Positions 1 through 8,171 are shown, counted from the first letter of the stretch. The stretch: 13,234 nt of DNA from Bacteroidaceae bacterium (GCA_023227685.1 JALNVG010000055.1:1-13234); one strand, 5' to 3'. Numbers and translations: made by a program. Notes: generated by a model from the sequence alone, not told the origin.

Positions 1-1
1 A

Positions 2-82
2 TATCTTGGTCACAACATTATCATTGTTCCTATTGTCATAAAATTTGTCTCAATTATTCAATACAAAATTAGAAACCTTTGA
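2..82 (+). CDS. 3' end of an unrecognised, probably membrane-associated protein (5' truncated)
   Basis: Reading from base 2, an open frame of 26 codons runs to a TGA at 80-82. The tail it encodes is hydrophobic (it contains NIIIVPIVIKFVSII) and ends with a basic stretch (QYKIRNL), which would suit a C-terminal membrane segment followed by a cytoplasmic tail. The main support is position: the stop lies one base before a strong terminator hairpin. Frame 1 is also open to about base 72, so the frame choice is an inference. No family can be assigned from so short a piece. Confidence 0.4.
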   Translation, partial: YLGHNIIIVPIVIKFVSIIQYKIRNL

Positions 83-83
83 T

Positions 84-126
84 AAGAATGTGTTAGGAAG
101 AATCAAATTCCAACACATTCTTTTTT
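84..126 (+). terminator. Rho-independent terminator of the upstream gene
   Basis: The arms GAATGTGTT (86-94) and AACACATTC (112-120) pair perfectly. A bulged A is followed by an inner GGAA/TTCC pairing around an 8-nt loop, and the stem is followed directly by six T residues (121-126). The AA at 84-85 can pair with the first two T residues. It starts just after the stop at 80-82 and only 21 nt before the next ATG, so it ends the upstream unit and isolates DUF1015 from it, or acts as an attenuator. Confidence 0.75.
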
Positions 127-147
127 ACCTTAAACTTATATTATAAT

Positions 148-1395
148 ATGGCTGTAATAAAACCATTTCGTGGTATTCGCCCCCCACAAAACATTGTTGA
201 GCAAGTAGCATCACGTCCTTATGATGTACTGAATTCGGAAGAAGCTAGGGAAGAGGCTAAAGGAAATGAAAAATCACTTTATCACATTATTAAACCGGAA
301 ATAGATTTTCCTAGAGGTATCGACGAACATGATGAACGAGTATATGCCAAAGCAGCCGAAAACTTTAAAAAATTCCAAAGAAGAGGTTGGCTGATACAAG
401 ATAGCAAAGAAAATTATTATATCTATGCTCAGACGATGCATGGAAAAGTACAGTATGGATTAGTTGTAGGTGCTTATGTTCCCGATTATTTGAACGGTAT
501 CATCAAAAAACACGAACTGACTCGCAAGGATAAAGAAGAAGACCGAATGAAACATGTACGAGTCAATAATGCAAATATTGAACCTGTTTTTTTTGCTTAC
601 CCCGACAATGTTTCACTTGATACCATCGTTAAAAAGTATACGATAAAAAAGCCTGTTTATGACTTTGTAGCGCCGGATGACGGCTTTAGACACACTTTCT
701 GGATCATTAATAATGAAAACGACATTAATACCATCACTAAAGAATTTGCAAAAATTCCATCCCTGTACATAGCCGATGGTCATCATCGTTCAGCAGCAGC
801 AGCATTAGTAGGTGCAGAGAAAGCTAAAAAAAATCCAGATCACACAGGTAACGAAGAATACAATTACTTTATGGCCGTTTGCTTTCCGGCCAGTCAATTA
901 ACCATCATTGATTATAACCGTGTAGTAAAAGACCTAAATGGTCTTACCCTACAAGAGTTCCTGACGGCTATAGAAAGGCATTTTGACGTTGAAGAAAAAG
1001 GCAGCCAAAGTTACAAACCTACCAAATTGCACAACTTCTCATTATATTTAAACGGAATATGGTACAGCTTGACTGCCAAACCGGAAACATACGATGATAC
1101 TGACCCAATAGGAATTCTAGATGTAACTATTTCTTCTAAATACATTCTTGATGAGATTCTAGGTATAAAAGACCTTCGGAGTGATAAAAGAATTGATTTT
1201 GTTGGAGGAATCCGCGGTCTGGAAGAATTAAAAAGACGTGTTGACAAAGGTGAAATGCAAGTTGCCTTAGCTCTCTATCCGGTATCCATGAAACAACTAA
1301 TGAATATTGCTGACTCCGGTAATATCATGCCTCCTAAAACCACTTGGTTCGAACCAAAATTGAGATCAGGACTGATTATACATTCTTTAGATTAG
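148..1395 (+). CDS. DUF1015 family protein (ParB/sulfiredoxin-like; function unproven)
   Basis: A 415-residue protein of the DUF1015 family (COG4198), soluble, without signal peptide or membrane segment. Conserved family features visible here are RPYDV (residues 23-27), the HELTR...KEEDR segment (122-133) and, most distinctive, IADGHHRSAAA (208-218). The GHHR signature recalls the ParB N-terminal fold, and older annotations call the family ParB/Spo0J-like. Free-serine kinases SerK and SbnI share that superfold, and DUF1015 genes often sit beside serine-biosynthesis genes in Bacteroidota, so a role in serine/phosphoserine metabolism is a reasonable inference; no serA or serC is visible here. 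The ATG at 148 follows an AT-rich leader without a ribosome-binding site and directly opens the conserved N-terminus (MAVIKPFRGIRP). A terminator upstream and a large hairpin downstream suggest a single-gene transcript. I found no consensus promoter for it. Confidence 0.9.
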   Translation: MAVIKPFRGIRPPQNIVEQVASRPYDVLNSEEAREEAKGNEKSLYHIIKPEIDFPRGIDEHDERVYAKAAENFKKFQRRGWLIQDSKENYYIYAQTMHGKVQYGLVVGAYVPDYLNGIIKKHELTRKDKEEDRMKHVRVNNANIEPVFFAYPDNVSLDTIVKKYTIKKPVYDFVAPDDGFRHTFWIINNENDINTITKEFAKIPSLYIADGHHRSAAAALVGAEKAKKNPDHTGNEEYNYFMAVCFPASQLTIIDYNRVVKDLNGLTLQEFLTAIERHFDVEEKGSQSYKPTKLHNFSLYLNGIWYSLTAKPETYDDTDPIGILDVTISSKYILDEILGIKDLRSDKRIDFVGGIRGLEELKRRVDKGEMQVALALYPVSMKQLMNIADSGNIMPPKTTWFEPKLRSGLIIHSLD

Positions 1396-1416
1396 AATAA
1401 TCGGTCACTATCACCT

Positions 1417-1469
1417 TAACAAGTCCTCTTTCATTGGTCTAGATAGAACCAATGAAAGAGGACTTGTTA
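1417..1469 (+). terminator. Very long perfect hairpin after the DUF1015 gene (probable terminator, no U tract)
   Basis: Arms 1418-1438 and 1448-1468 are a perfect 21-bp inverted repeat, extended by T1417-A1469, around a 9-nt loop (ctagataga). It begins 22 nt after the DUF1015 stop and lies before the yigZ promoter. No T run follows it on either strand, so intrinsic termination is not certain. It could be a 3'-end stabilising or processing hairpin. Confidence 0.6.
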
Positions 1470-1502
1470 GCAAGAATAAATATGTTAATTTAAAAGAGCT
1501 GA

Positions 1503-1534
1503 TTTGTTTTTTCAAAAAAATACATGTAAGTTTG
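1503..1534 (+). promoter_or_regulatory. Bacteroides-type promoter of yigZ, placed for leaderless mRNA
   Basis: TTTG at 1503-1506 (-33 box), a 20-nt spacer and TAAGTTTG at 1527-1534 (-7 box) match the Bacteroidota consensus TTTG-N19-21-TAnnTTTG exactly. The start codon A is at 1539, five bases after the end of the -7 box, so transcription would begin at or within a base or two of the ATG. Confidence 0.6.
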
Positions 1535-1538
1535 TAAC

Positions 1539-2141
1539 ATGGAAGTTGAAGATAAATACTTGACAATTGAGGAGTTCGCCGAAAGTTCTTATACCGAAAA
1601 GCGTAGCAGATTCTTATCCTTTGCTATACCCGTACACTCTCTTGACGAAATCAAAATTCAACTATCTATCTATCAAAAGAAATATTATGATGCCCGACAT
1701 ATTTGCTATGCCTATATGTTGGGACAGGAGCGAAAGATTTTTCGTGCCAATGACAACGGCGAACCATCAAGCACGGCAGGACGTCCGATACTCGGGCAGA
1801 TTAATTCAAATCAGTTGACAGATATCTTAATTATAGTAGTTCGTTATTTTGGAGGCATAAAATTAGGCACAAGCGGACTTATTGTCGCTTACCGAACAGC
1901 CGCGGCAGCAGCTATATCTTCTGCTATAATAATAGAAAAGACAGTAGATAAAGAAATCACCTTTATGTTTGAGTATCCTTTTATGAATGATGTAATGCAT
2001 ATAATTAAGGAGGAAAATCCCATAATAGTCAGCCAGTCGTATGATTCGGATTGCAAAATGACTCTTCGTGCACGTCTTTCAATAATTACTCATCTTTGTA
2101 AAAGACTCGAAAAAGTGAATAGTCTGCGCTTCGATAAATAA
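1539..2141 (+). CDS. yigZ: YigZ/IMPACT family protein (UPF0029)
   Basis: A 200-residue protein, close to the 204 residues of E. coli YigZ. The N-terminal UPF0029/Impact domain shows all conserved blocks: KRSRF (21-25), DARHICYAY (51-59), NDNGEPSSTAGRPIL (71-85) and VVRYFGGIKLGTSGLIVAYR (100-119). The rest fits the small C-terminal DUF1949 domain, a ferredoxin-like fold. The eukaryotic relative IMPACT modulates Gcn2 through ribosome-linked Gcn1. The bacterial role (E. coli YigZ, B. subtilis YvyE) is not firmly established, so only the family is claimed. The ATG at 1539 places SRF about 22 residues from the N-terminus, as in E. coli YigZ, which supports this start even though the predicted promoter leaves essentially no leader. 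The nitroreductase follows after 72 nt with no terminator visible, so they may be co-transcribed. Confidence 0.92.
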   Translation: MEVEDKYLTIEEFAESSYTEKRSRFLSFAIPVHSLDEIKIQLSIYQKKYYDARHICYAYMLGQERKIFRANDNGEPSSTAGRPILGQINSNQLTDILIIVVRYFGGIKLGTSGLIVAYRTAAAAAISSAIIIEKTVDKEITFMFEYPFMNDVMHIIKEENPIIVSQSYDSDCKMTLRARLSIITHLCKRLEKVNSLRFDK

Positions 2142-2213
2142 GTACTTGTACGATAATAAATTAAATATATAATAGGCAAGAATAAAATATATCATTAAAT
2201 AAAGAAACATAAA

Positions 2214-2783
2214 ATGAAAACAAATGAGATTTTAGAAAATATAAGAACACGTCATAGTATTCGCTCTTATAATGAAAAGCAGGTATCAAAAGAAGATCTG
2301 CAAATGATATTGGAGGCAGGAACCTATGCACCTAATGGAATGGGACTAAGAACCTGGCATTTCTCGGCTATTCAAAATGCACAGAAACTTGAAGAATTGA
2401 ACGAACAAATAAAAAGGGCATTCACCAAAAGTAATAACTCTTTTGAGAAAGAACGCGGACATGATCAGAGTTATTGTTGCTATTATCATGCGCCAACATT
2501 GATCATTGTTTCAAATGAACCAACGTATTGGTGGTCGGGTATGGATTGCGCCTGCGCAATCGAAAACATGTATTTGGCCGCTCATTCATTGGGCATCGGT
2601 GCTTGTTGGATTAATCAATTGGGTATAACTTCTAATGATCCCGAGGTAAGAAAATTTATTTCTTCTTTGGGAGTACCTGACAATCATCGGGTTTATGGTT
2701 GCCTTGCCTTAGGATATGCAAAAGAAAATTTACCATTAAAAGAAAAAAAGATAAAAGAAGGGATTATTAATATCGTAGAATAA
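2214..2783 (+). CDS. Nitroreductase family FMN-dependent oxidoreductase
   Basis: A 189-residue single-domain flavoprotein of the nitroreductase family (PF00881), which binds FMN as a homodimer and uses NAD(P)H to reduce nitro compounds, quinones or related acceptors. Visible features are the N-terminal FMN-phosphate motif RHSIRSY (13-19), APNGMGLRTWHF (39-50), and the glycine-rich GIGACWINQ (127-135), followed by a C-terminal LALGYA block. It is rich in cysteine (C88, C89, C112, C114, C131), but these show no ferredoxin-type CxxCxxC pattern, so no iron-sulphur cluster is implied. The short length fits the compact subgroup common in anaerobic Bacteroidota and Firmicutes. The substrate cannot be inferred. 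The ATG at 2214 follows an A-rich leader. It probably shares the yigZ transcript and ends at the bidirectional terminator at 2798-2847. Confidence 0.9.
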   Translation: MKTNEILENIRTRHSIRSYNEKQVSKEDLQMILEAGTYAPNGMGLRTWHFSAIQNAQKLEELNEQIKRAFTKSNNSFEKERGHDQSYCCYYHAPTLIIVSNEPTYWWSGMDCACAIENMYLAAHSLGIGACWINQLGITSNDPEVRKFISSLGVPDNHRVYGCLALGYAKENLPLKEKKIKEGIINIVE

Positions 2784-2797
2784 AAACTTCAAAAGAA

Positions 2798-2847
2798 TAA
2801 TTTTACACCCGATAATTCATAATAATGAATTATCGGGTGTAAAATTA
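2798..2847. terminator. Bidirectional terminator between nitroreductase and gcvP
   Basis: A 23-bp perfect inverted repeat (2798-2820 with 2825-2847) closes a 4-nt loop (aata). Its core is ACACCCGATAATTCAT, and A/T tails at both bases of the stem provide a short T run for transcripts from either side. It lies 14 nt past the nitroreductase stop and 10 nt past the gcvP stop, between converging genes. Confidence 0.85.
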
Positions 2848-2857
2848 AAACTATTAA

Positions 2858-5707
2858 TTATTCAAATTTTCCATATAGTGTAGGAAGCAGATGACGGTCA
2901 CCCAAAGTATCATCAACACGAGCAACATTAATCCAAAACTTGTTTTCGCGAACACTCTCTATCGGATAGGCCGCTTTTACACGGCTATATATATGCTTCC
3001 AATTATCATCTACGATTTCATATTCCGGATGAGGAGCATTTTTCAATACATTATCATCTTTGTCTGACTTACCATCTTTTACTTCTTGAATCTCATTCCA
3101 TATATTCAACATTACATGAATAAAATTATTTAATTCTGCCAGACTTTCACTTTCGGTAGGTTCAACCATCAAGGTTCCATGAACGGGGAAGGAGAGTGTT
3201 GGTGCATGATATCCATAATCCATCAATCTTTTGGCTATATCTACCTCGGTAACTCCGGTTTCTTTATTAATCTCTCTACATTCCAATATCAACTCATGTC
3301 CCACAAAACCATTGGCACCCTGATATACAATACCATATGTATCTTTTAGACAAGCAGCAATATAATTGGCATTAAGGATTGCTATTTTAGTCGCCATTGT
3401 AAGCCCCTCAGTGCCCATCATACAAATATATCCATAAGAAATAGGCAATATTCCGGCACTTCCATAGGGAGCAGAAGAAACTTCATTGCTTGAATTTCCG
3501 AACAATGGATGTCCCGGAAGAAAAGGAATAAGATGTTTGGCACAACAAATAGGACCAACGCCAGGACCACCTCCGCCATGAGGAGATGAAAATGTCTTAT
3601 GCAAATTAAGGTGACAGAGGTCGGCACCTATAAATCCGGGATTGGTGAGACCAACCTGAGCATTCATGTTTGCGCCATCCATATAAACCTGGGCACCGTA
3701 ACCATGAATTAATCCGCAAATTTCTTTAATTGTAGTTTCAAATATTCCATGCGTTGAAGGATATGTAATCATGATAGCTGCCAACACATCTTTGTTAGCT
3801 TCTGCCTTGGCACACAAATCATCCATATCAATATCTCCTTGCGAATTACAAGCACAAGTAATAGGATGAAAACCTGCTTGGATAGAAGATGCCGGATTTG
3901 TTCCATGTGCCGAAGCCGGAATCAATATCACATTACGCTTACTTTGACCTATACTTTCGAGATAAGAACGAATCATTCGCAGGCCAGTATATTCTCCGGC
4001 CGCACCTGAATTAGGTTGCAGAGTGACACCCTCAAAACCCGTAATAACTTTTAATTGATTGCAAAGATTTTCAATCAGTTCATTGTAACCCTCAACCTGA
4101 TCCTTGGGAACCAGGGGATGAATCCCCATAAATTCCGATCTGCTGACTGGCAACATTTCTGCCGCGGCAGTCATCTTCATCGTGCATGAACCTAGAGGAA
4201 TCATAGAATGTGTTAATGATATATCCTTACGATCCAGACGCTTAATATAGCGCATCATCTCAGTTTCCGTATGATACTTACAAAAAACCTCGTGTTCAAG
4301 AAAATTCGATTTACGCTTTAAATCCTTGTTGATTATAGACTCGGAAGTAATATCTCCAACCTTTTGACAAGTTACCCCAGCTGCAATATAAAAAATGGAA
4401 AGCAAAGAATTTATTGCCTGCACATCTGTTGTTTCATCAATACTGAGACCGATATCCATATTACTAAAATAACGCAGATTAACCTTTTTGCCTAAAGCTA
4501 TGGTTCTAATTTGTTCGGCAGAAATGCTTTGGGGCAATTTGATACGTAGTGTATCAAAAAATTGATTATTCAGTTGTTCATAACCGAGTTTTTTCAATCT
4601 TTTATTTATCAAGACAGCTATACAATGTATTCTGGAGGCAATATTAGAAATGCCTTCGTGTCCATGATATACGGTATAGAAACCAGCCATAATGGCCAAT
4701 AATGCCTGAGACGTACAAATGTTGGATGTTGCTTTTTCACGTTTAATATGCTGTTCACGTGTCTGTAAAGCCATGCGGAAACACAATTTCCCATATTTAT
4801 CTTTTGACCATCCGATGATTCTTCCCGGCATACTACGCTTATATTCTTCGCGCGTAGCGAAATATGCAGCCGACGGTCCGCCATAGAATAGGGGAGTTCC
4901 TAATCGTTGCGAACTACCAAAAACAATATCAGCGCCCCACTCACCGGGAGGAACAAGTAATGCCAAACTCAAAATATCGGCAGCAACAGCAACTTTGGAA
5001 TCGGATTCATGCGCCATCTTTGTAAAAGCTGAATAATCCTCTACACTGCCATTGGAATTGGGATATTGTAATACACAAGCAAATACATCCGAGGTAAATT
5101 TGAATTCTTCATACTTTCCCGTACGTAAAATAATATCTTGCGGAATAGCTCTTGTAGTCATAACCGCCAATGTGGTTGAAAATATATTTTCGTCGACAAA
5201 AACGATATTGGCACCTGCTTTCTGTTGTTGACGTGTTCGCAAATTATACATCATTGTTACTGCTTCGGCAGCCGCTGTAGCTTCATCAAGAAGCGAACAA
5301 TTGGCAAGAGGCATGGCGGTAAGATCACTGATGGCTGTTTGAAAATTCATCAATGCTTCCAGTCTTCCCTGTGAAACTTCCGTTTGATAAGGAGTATAAG
5401 ATGTATACCAAACAGGATTTTCAAATACATTTCTTTGAATTACTGCCGGAGTAATCGTATTATACCAACCTAAACCGATATAAGAAGTGAAAATTTTGTT
5501 TTTACCTGCCAGCTTGGCTATATGTTTGCCAAATTGATACTCGGTCATTGGTTCAGGCAAAATCAATGGTTTCTTAAGACGGATATCTTCAGGAATAGTC
5601 TTATTTATTAACTCATCTAGCGAATCAACTCCTATTTTGGGGAGCATCTCATCGATATTTTTTTCGTTTATACCGACATGTCGATAGACTAATTGATCAG
5701 TTTTCAT
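2858..5707 (-). CDS. gcvP: Glycine dehydrogenase (aminomethyl-transferring), glycine cleavage system P protein
   Basis: A 949-residue single-chain P protein, close to the 957 residues of E. coli GcvP; many Firmicutes split it into two subunits. It is the PLP enzyme that decarboxylates glycine and passes the aminomethyl group to the lipoyl arm of GcvH, in the cytoplasm. The N-terminal half starts with RHVGINEKNIDEML and includes the YQTEVSQGRLEALMNFQT block; the C-terminal half has SCTMKM, the HGTNPASS block near residue 600, and the PLP site HLNLHKTFSSPHGGGGPG, where the Schiff-base lysine is Lys704. No frameshift or missing catalytic block was seen. It is the last gene of the minus-strand operon, 35 nt after the MBL-fold gene. 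gcvT and gcvH are not in this window and must lie elsewhere. I saw no glycine riboswitch in the 35-nt leader. Confidence 0.97.
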   Translation of the reverse strand: MKTDQLVYRHVGINEKNIDEMLPKIGVDSLDELINKTIPEDIRLKKPLILPEPMTEYQFGKHIAKLAGKNKIFTSYIGLGWYNTITPAVIQRNVFENPVWYTSYTPYQTEVSQGRLEALMNFQTAISDLTAMPLANCSLLDEATAAAEAVTMMYNLRTRQQQKAGANIVFVDENIFSTTLAVMTTRAIPQDIILRTGKYEEFKFTSDVFACVLQYPNSNGSVEDYSAFTKMAHESDSKVAVAADILSLALLVPPGEWGADIVFGSSQRLGTPLFYGGPSAAYFATREEYKRSMPGRIIGWSKDKYGKLCFRMALQTREQHIKREKATSNICTSQALLAIMAGFYTVYHGHEGISNIASRIHCIAVLINKRLKKLGYEQLNNQFFDTLRIKLPQSISAEQIRTIALGKKVNLRYFSNMDIGLSIDETTDVQAINSLLSIFYIAAGVTCQKVGDITSESIINKDLKRKSNFLEHEVFCKYHTETEMMRYIKRLDRKDISLTHSMIPLGSCTMKMTAAAEMLPVSRSEFMGIHPLVPKDQVEGYNELIENLCNQLKVITGFEGVTLQPNSGAAGEYTGLRMIRSYLESIGQSKRNVILIPASAHGTNPASSIQAGFHPITCACNSQGDIDMDDLCAKAEANKDVLAAIMITYPSTHGIFETTIKEICGLIHGYGAQVYMDGANMNAQVGLTNPGFIGADLCHLNLHKTFSSPHGGGGPGVGPICCAKHLIPFLPGHPLFGNSSNEVSSAPYGSAGILPISYGYICMMGTEGLTMATKIAILNANYIAACLKDTYGIVYQGANGFVGHELILECREINKETGVTEVDIAKRLMDYGYHAPTLSFPVHGTLMVEPTESESLAELNNFIHVMLNIWNEIQEVKDGKSDKDDNVLKNAPHPEYEIVDDNWKHIYSRVKAAYPIESVRENKFWINVARVDDTLGDRHLLPTLYGKFE

Positions 5708-5742
5708 TATACAATCTTATCTATTTTATTAATTTAATGTTT

Positions 5743-6384
5743 TTATTTTCTAAAGAATGGATTTTCCGCTTTTTCTATTCCAATGGTAGTTGGAGCACCG
5801 TGTCCCGGATAGACAATTGTTTCATTGGGCAAAACAAGGAGGCGTTCACGAATATTTTTGATGAGATTGTCGAAGTTTCCTCCGGTAAGATCGGCTCTAC
5901 CTATACTTCCCTGAAATAACACATCGCCGGAGAATATAAAATGATTGGCGCTTGCGTAAAACACCAAACTTCCAGGTGAATGCCCCGGCACAAGTATGGC
6001 TTCCAATTGGCAATGACCAAAAGTGACAATATCTCCGTCATTAATGAAATGTCCCGGCGGCACAGGCTCTTCTTTCAATTCAACACCATATGTTCTGCAT
6101 TGTTGCGCAGCTTCCTTCATCCAATACAAATCGGCTTCATTAGCCTCGGGTGATAACCCAAACTCTTTGAGCATATATGGATTACCGAACGTATGATCGG
6201 GATGCATGTGTGTATCAAGCAAGTGCTTTACTTTCAAGTTGTTGGTGATAATGAAATCTTTCAGTGCTTGCTTTTCTTCGGGATAATAACATCCGGCATC
6301 AATAACTACAGCTTCCATTGTTTCATCCCACAACACATAGCAATTGACGGGAAACATATTAAATTCGAATCTTTTTATTTTCAT
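5743..6384 (-). CDS. MBL-fold metallo-hydrolase (glyoxalase II-like)
   Basis: A 213-residue cytoplasmic metallo-beta-lactamase-fold hydrolase of the glyoxalase II/COG0491 type. The full set of metal ligands is visible: THMHPDH (58-64, giving H59, H61, D63 and H64), H135 in GHSPGS, D154 in FSGDVLF, and H195 in YPGHG. It therefore should bind two metal ions and be active. The protein lacks the extra C-terminal glutathione-binding domain of classical GloB, so hydrolysis of S-lactoylglutathione is not implied. Such short members act on various thioesters or related esters, and the substrate is unknown. It lies 15 nt after rsmG and 35 nt before gcvP in the same operon. Confidence 0.93.
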   Translation of the reverse strand: MKIKRFEFNMFPVNCYVLWDETMEAVVIDAGCYYPEEKQALKDFIITNNLKVKHLLDTHMHPDHTFGNPYMLKEFGLSPEANEADLYWMKEAAQQCRTYGVELKEEPVPPGHFINDGDIVTFGHCQLEAILVPGHSPGSLVFYASANHFIFSGDVLFQGSIGRADLTGGNFDNLIKNIRERLLVLPNETIVYPGHGAPTTIGIEKAENPFFRK

Positions 6385-6399
6385 ATCTATAAAAGAGAT

Positions 6400-7023
6400 T
6401 TATGATAAAGGTATATAGACAATTTTTTTTGTTTCAAAAAAAGCTTCGTCAAAATCTTCGCCTAATCGATGAACAACCACTCTGTTGCCAAATGGAGAAA
6501 TTTCGTCTTCCAAATCACCCCCCTTGAGACAAATCACTCCATTTGCTAAAGTATTATGCTGTTCGGGCGAAATGTTTTTTTGAATGATTTTTATCAAATC
6601 GGATAGGGGCATAACAGCACGGCTGACCACAAAATCAAATTTCTTATTTTCATCTTCACCTCGTGTATGAGAGAAAGAAACGTTTTTTAAACCTATATCT
6701 TTAGCCACCTCCATAGCCACACGTACTTTCTTTCCGATGCTATCGATCAGGTGGAAATGTACGTCAGGAAAAAGTATGGCCAATGGTATGCCCGGAAATC
6801 CTCCTCCGGTACCAAAATCAAGAACCCTACTACCGGCATTGAACCGAATCATTTTCGCAATGCCTAATGAATGTAGCACGTGATGCTCATATAGATTTTC
6901 GATATCCTTACGAGATATAACATTTATTTTTGAATTCCAATCTTTATATAAAGGATAGATATCTGTAAATTGCCGACATTGATAATCGGTCAGTTCCGGA
7001 AAATATTTCAATAGGAGTTCCAC
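6400..7023 (-). CDS. rsmG: 16S rRNA (guanine527-N7)-methyltransferase RsmG
   Basis: A 207-residue SAM-dependent methyltransferase, matching E. coli RsmG in length. RsmG makes m7G527 in helix 18 of 16S rRNA, and its loss gives low-level streptomycin resistance in several bacteria. Visible features are the N-terminal WNSKINVISRKD block (29-40), SAM motif I VLDFGTGGGFPGIP (67-80), the acidic LID (92-94) that should contact the ribose, and VVSRAVMPL (132-140). The start codon is GTG (complement of 7021-7023). It is chosen because it gives the conserved family N-terminus (MELLLKYFPELT) and no in-frame ATG lies upstream after the preceding stop. It is 18 nt from the lipoprotein gene and 15 nt from the MBL gene. 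Confidence 0.95.
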   Translation of the reverse strand: MELLLKYFPELTDYQCRQFTDIYPLYKDWNSKINVISRKDIENLYEHHVLHSLGIAKMIRFNAGSRVLDFGTGGGFPGIPLAILFPDVHFHLIDSIGKKVRVAMEVAKDIGLKNVSFSHTRGEDENKKFDFVVSRAVMPLSDLIKIIQKNISPEQHNTLANGVICLKGGDLEDEISPFGNRVVVHRLGEDFDEAFFETKKIVYIPLS

Positions 7024-7041
7024 TACTATATCTTATAAAAA

Positions 7042-7905
7042 TTATTTATCGAATTCATCAATAATACTTTTTTTCTTCAACAATTGTTGTATTTGTTCAT
7101 AAGGTATTTTCACTTCTGTAGCCCCCATGACATATGGTGTGATATCGTATACATTATAATAAAAAGTAATGTACTTATCTGAAAGATAGAAATTCTCTGT
7201 AGGAGCAATATCACCTGTACTTCCATATCCTAAATCTTGGAGTTCATCATGTGTCTTTACTTTATTATCAGCCATAAGTTGACTCCATATCAGATCAGTC
7301 AATTCATCGCTATAATCGTCTATAAAAAGATCACTTAGTTGAAGCGGTCGCATGGCATTGAGATCAAAATTTAAAAATTTCGAACTATAAATGCCATGAG
7401 CACCTCCGGTAAATTCGTTATAGTCAAAACGATAGACTAAAAGACTCTTATGATACAATTGTACATACCCTTTGATATTCTTATAATAAGAATACCAGGC
7501 ACCAACAGAAGAACTGTCATCAACATTCTTTTTGTCTTCTTTATACATTGGCTCCAGATCATGAACGTATGCATGAATATAATTATCGGTAAAATGTTTG
7601 ATTACCGTATCAAGCAACATCTTTTCATATTTTTCACCAAAACAGAAGTTTACAAGTCTTTTATTTATGCTATCTTTCAATGTATTATTGGAAGTTTTTT
7701 TGATATAGCTAAAATTAACAACTATATTACATGCAGGCTTTGCCGTATCGGCAAAAAGATGCACAGTCCTGTTCACCTTAATGCTATCAAACTTGAAAGC
7801 ACCGATATTCTTACTTGACTTCCCACCGCAAGATATAAATATTATACCGAAAAGTAGTGAACACAAAAAAAGGAAAAGAGGCTGATAAACAAAATGTTTT
7901 CTCAT
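7042..7905 (-). CDS. DUF3298 (RsiV-type) domain lipoprotein
   Basis: A 287-residue secreted lipoprotein. The N-terminus has a basic MRK, a hydrophobic stretch and a lipobox ending FISC, with the acylated cysteine at residue 26. The next residues are GGKSS, without the acidic surface-export signal known in Bacteroidota, so it may stay on the periplasmic side (inference). The body resembles DUF4163 plus DUF3298 proteins: TGGAHG (166-171), followed by the LNFDLNAMRPLQLSDLF block, and a closing YVMGATEVKIPYEQI. DUF3298 is the C-terminal domain of the anti-sigma factor RsiV, which binds lysozyme, but this protein lacks a cytoplasmic anti-sigma region, so regulation is not implied. It is the first gene of the operon with rsmG, the MBL hydrolase and gcvP. 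Confidence 0.85.
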   Translation of the reverse strand: MRKHFVYQPLFLFLCSLLFGIIFISCGGKSSKNIGAFKFDSIKVNRTVHLFADTAKPACNIVVNFSYIKKTSNNTLKDSINKRLVNFCFGEKYEKMLLDTVIKHFTDNYIHAYVHDLEPMYKEDKKNVDDSSSVGAWYSYYKNIKGYVQLYHKSLLVYRFDYNEFTGGAHGIYSSKFLNFDLNAMRPLQLSDLFIDDYSDELTDLIWSQLMADNKVKTHDELQDLGYGSTGDIAPTENFYLSDKYITFYYNVYDITPYVMGATEVKIPYEQIQQLLKKKSIIDEFDK

Positions 7906-7950
7906 AATAATCTTTTAATAATTAAATTATCATCTTAACTTTTATGATGA

Positions 7951-7984
7951 CAAATATAGATCAAAAAAATAGATTTTGAACAAT
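7951..7984 (-). promoter_or_regulatory. Bacteroides-type promoter of the lipoprotein-rsmG-MBL-gcvP operon
   Basis: Read on the minus strand, TATATTTG (7958-7951) matches the -7 consensus TAnnTTTG exactly. ATTG (7984-7981) lies 22 nt upstream as an imperfect -33 box. Transcription would start near 7947, giving a leader of about 42 nt before the ATG at 7905. The remaining gap up to copA (to 8171) holds no gene; an AT-rich near-palindrome lies around 7992-8008, and I found no consensus promoter for copA. Confidence 0.5.
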
Positions 7985-8171
7985 ATTATACGAGAAATAA
8001 TTATTCTCATGATGATTTCTTTGATTCGGGTGCATATAATAACTATCAAAGGATTTGAATTCTTATATCTGCTAGTTGTTTTTTTTTATAATTAAATGCA
8101 CGAAGCAAGCCAAATGAACAAAACAAGAGATTTATTGTTATTAAAATGTGAATATAACGAACATTTTTATA

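Noticed and set aside
5708..5742. Glycine riboswitch before gcvP
   Set aside because: The 35-nt AT-rich gap is far too short and gcvP lies inside an operon; no aptamer-like structure was seen.
7042..7905. Anti-sigma factor RsiV
   Set aside because: The DUF3298 domain matches, but the protein is a lipoprotein without a cytoplasmic sigma-binding domain, and no sigma factor gene is adjacent.
8148..8171. GTG start for copA giving eight extra residues (MNITNIFI)
   Set aside because: The ATG at 8172 is a stronger codon and gives a normal short N-terminus before the MHCASC domain; the extra residues are not typical of the family.
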